NCBI RefSeq assembly: GCF_900112675.1
Contig: NZ_FOMQ01000021.1
Location: 1 to 55,621 of the forward strand
Source: Paracidovorax konjaci
GTDB taxonomy: Bacteria > Pseudomonadota > Gammaproteobacteria > Burkholderiales > Burkholderiaceae_C
Length of the DNA: 55,621 nucleotides
Reading direction: 5' to 3'
Shown: positions 55,134-55,621 of the stretch, one piece after another
Position numbering within the stretch: position 1 is the first letter of the stretch
Layout of the letters: each line of letters begins with the position of its first letter
Position numbers and translations under genes: made by a program
Notes under the pieces: model-generated
The model's database searches: none
Told to the model about the DNA's origin: nothing
Seen by the model: the letters and a program-made list of their open reading frames with translations, nothing else

Positions 55134-55621
55134 ATGCAACCTCAAGAACTCAAGACCATCATGGGCTCCGGCCTGCTGTCGTTCCCGCTGACCGACTTCG
55201 ACAGCGAAGGCAACTTCAACGCCCGCGGCTACGCCGAGCGCCTGGAATGGCTCGCGCCCTATGGCGCCAGCGCCCTCTTCGCGGCCGGCGGCACGGGCGA
55301 GTTCTTCTCGCTCACGGCCGAGGAATACCCCGCCATCATCGAAACCGCCGTGCAGACCTGCCGCGGCAAGGTGCCGATCATCGCCGGCGCGGGCGGCCCG
55401 ACCCGCTTCGCCATCCAGTGCGCCCAGGCGGCCGAGAAGGCCGGCGCCCACGGCATCCTGCTGCTGCCGCACTACCTCACCGAAGCGGGCCAGGAAGGCC
55501 TGGCCGCCCACGTGGAGGCCGTGTGCAAGAGCGTGAAGTTCGGCGTCATCGTCTACAACCGCGGCCAGAGCCGCTTCGCGCCCGAGACGCTCGCGCGCCT
55601 GGCCGAGCGCAATGCCAACCT
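55134..55621 (+). CDS. kdgD: 5-Dehydro-4-deoxyglucarate dehydratase (partial, cut by window end)
   Basis: The first 162 codons of a DapA-family aldolase-fold enzyme. It begins [20 protein letters not shown] and has [22 protein letters not shown] and VPIIAGAGG, typical of KdgD, which converts 5-dehydro-4-deoxyglucarate to 2,5-dioxopentanoate. Tyr in [10 protein letters not shown] fits the family active site. The Schiff-base lysine should lie beyond the window. It diverges from the LacI-type regulator across 214 bases with a perfect palindromic operator. The genes beyond probably complete glucarate/galactarate use, which cannot be checked here. Confidence 0.9.
   Translation, partial: MQPQELKTIMGSGLLSFPLTDFDSEGNFNARGYAERLEWLAPYGASALFAAGGTGEFFSLTAEEYPAIIETAVQTCRGKVPIIAGAGGPTRFAIQCAQAAEKAGAHGILLLPHYLTEAGQEGLAAHVEAVCKSVKFGVIVYNRGQSRFAPETLARLAERNAN

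Overview
The window looks like a chromosomal segment of a GC-rich betaproteobacterium of the Burkholderiales, most likely Comamonadaceae and Acidovorax/Paracidovorax-like. This is inferred from the gene content and order (ispB / rplU-rpmA-obgE-proB, hemA-prfA-prmC-grxD, ubiE-Tim44-ubiJ-ubiB, a giant DUF3683 FAD/Fe-S oxidoreductase), from -10 boxes placed just upstream of start codons, and from short GCTAT...ATAGC palindromes. No database search was possible. Function names rest on motifs and family recognition.

Layout. 1-3096 is the edge of an accessory island: an IS5-type element whose insertion beheaded a UvrD/Rep-type helicase, then a tyrosine recombinase transcribed in the same direction as a tRNA-Pro(CGG) gene whose 3' end is the likely attachment site. 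From 3097 the core genome begins. It holds ispB facing rplU-rpmA-obgE-proB, rppH diverging from proS, a Tat-type lytic transglycosylase, a CNNM/CorC-type membrane protein, a Lon-like AAA+ ATPase without protease domain, and the operon hemA-prfA-prmC-grxD. Next come a DUF3772 MscS channel and a glycerol-3-phosphate import block (ugpB-A-E-C, a VOC protein, ugpQ), all on the minus strand, then divergent serA.

27.4-41.1 kb is a plus-strand run: the 1307-residue FAD/4Fe-4S oxidoreductase, a HIT protein, DUF971, the ubiquinone genes ubiE, ubiJ and ubiB with a Tim44-like gene inside, a sodium:solute symporter, and fmdB-DUF502-aspS. 41.2-47.1 kb is the most unusual part: an orphan CsgG-like lipoprotein, a soluble 903-residue protein with two Cache-like sensor units and a CheW domain behind a possible sigma-28 promoter, nudB, and a convergent receiver-TPR protein whose phospho-acceptor Asp is Glu. 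47.2-55.6 kb holds an EEP phosphatase overlapping clsB, folE one base from a BLUF photoreceptor gene, an EamA transporter, DUF429, a secreted alpha/beta hydrolase with a small secreted protein, and a LacI regulator diverging from kdgD (cut by the window end) across a perfect 16-bp palindrome.

The genes serve housekeeping pathways: prenyl chain (IspB) and ring modification (UbiE, UbiJ, UbiB) for ubiquinone, tRNA-Glu-dependent heme synthesis with translation termination, folate (NudB, FolE), phospholipid (ClsB, Ugp/UgpQ) and sugar-acid catabolism (KdgD). No CRISPR array or rRNA gene was seen. One tRNA was found.
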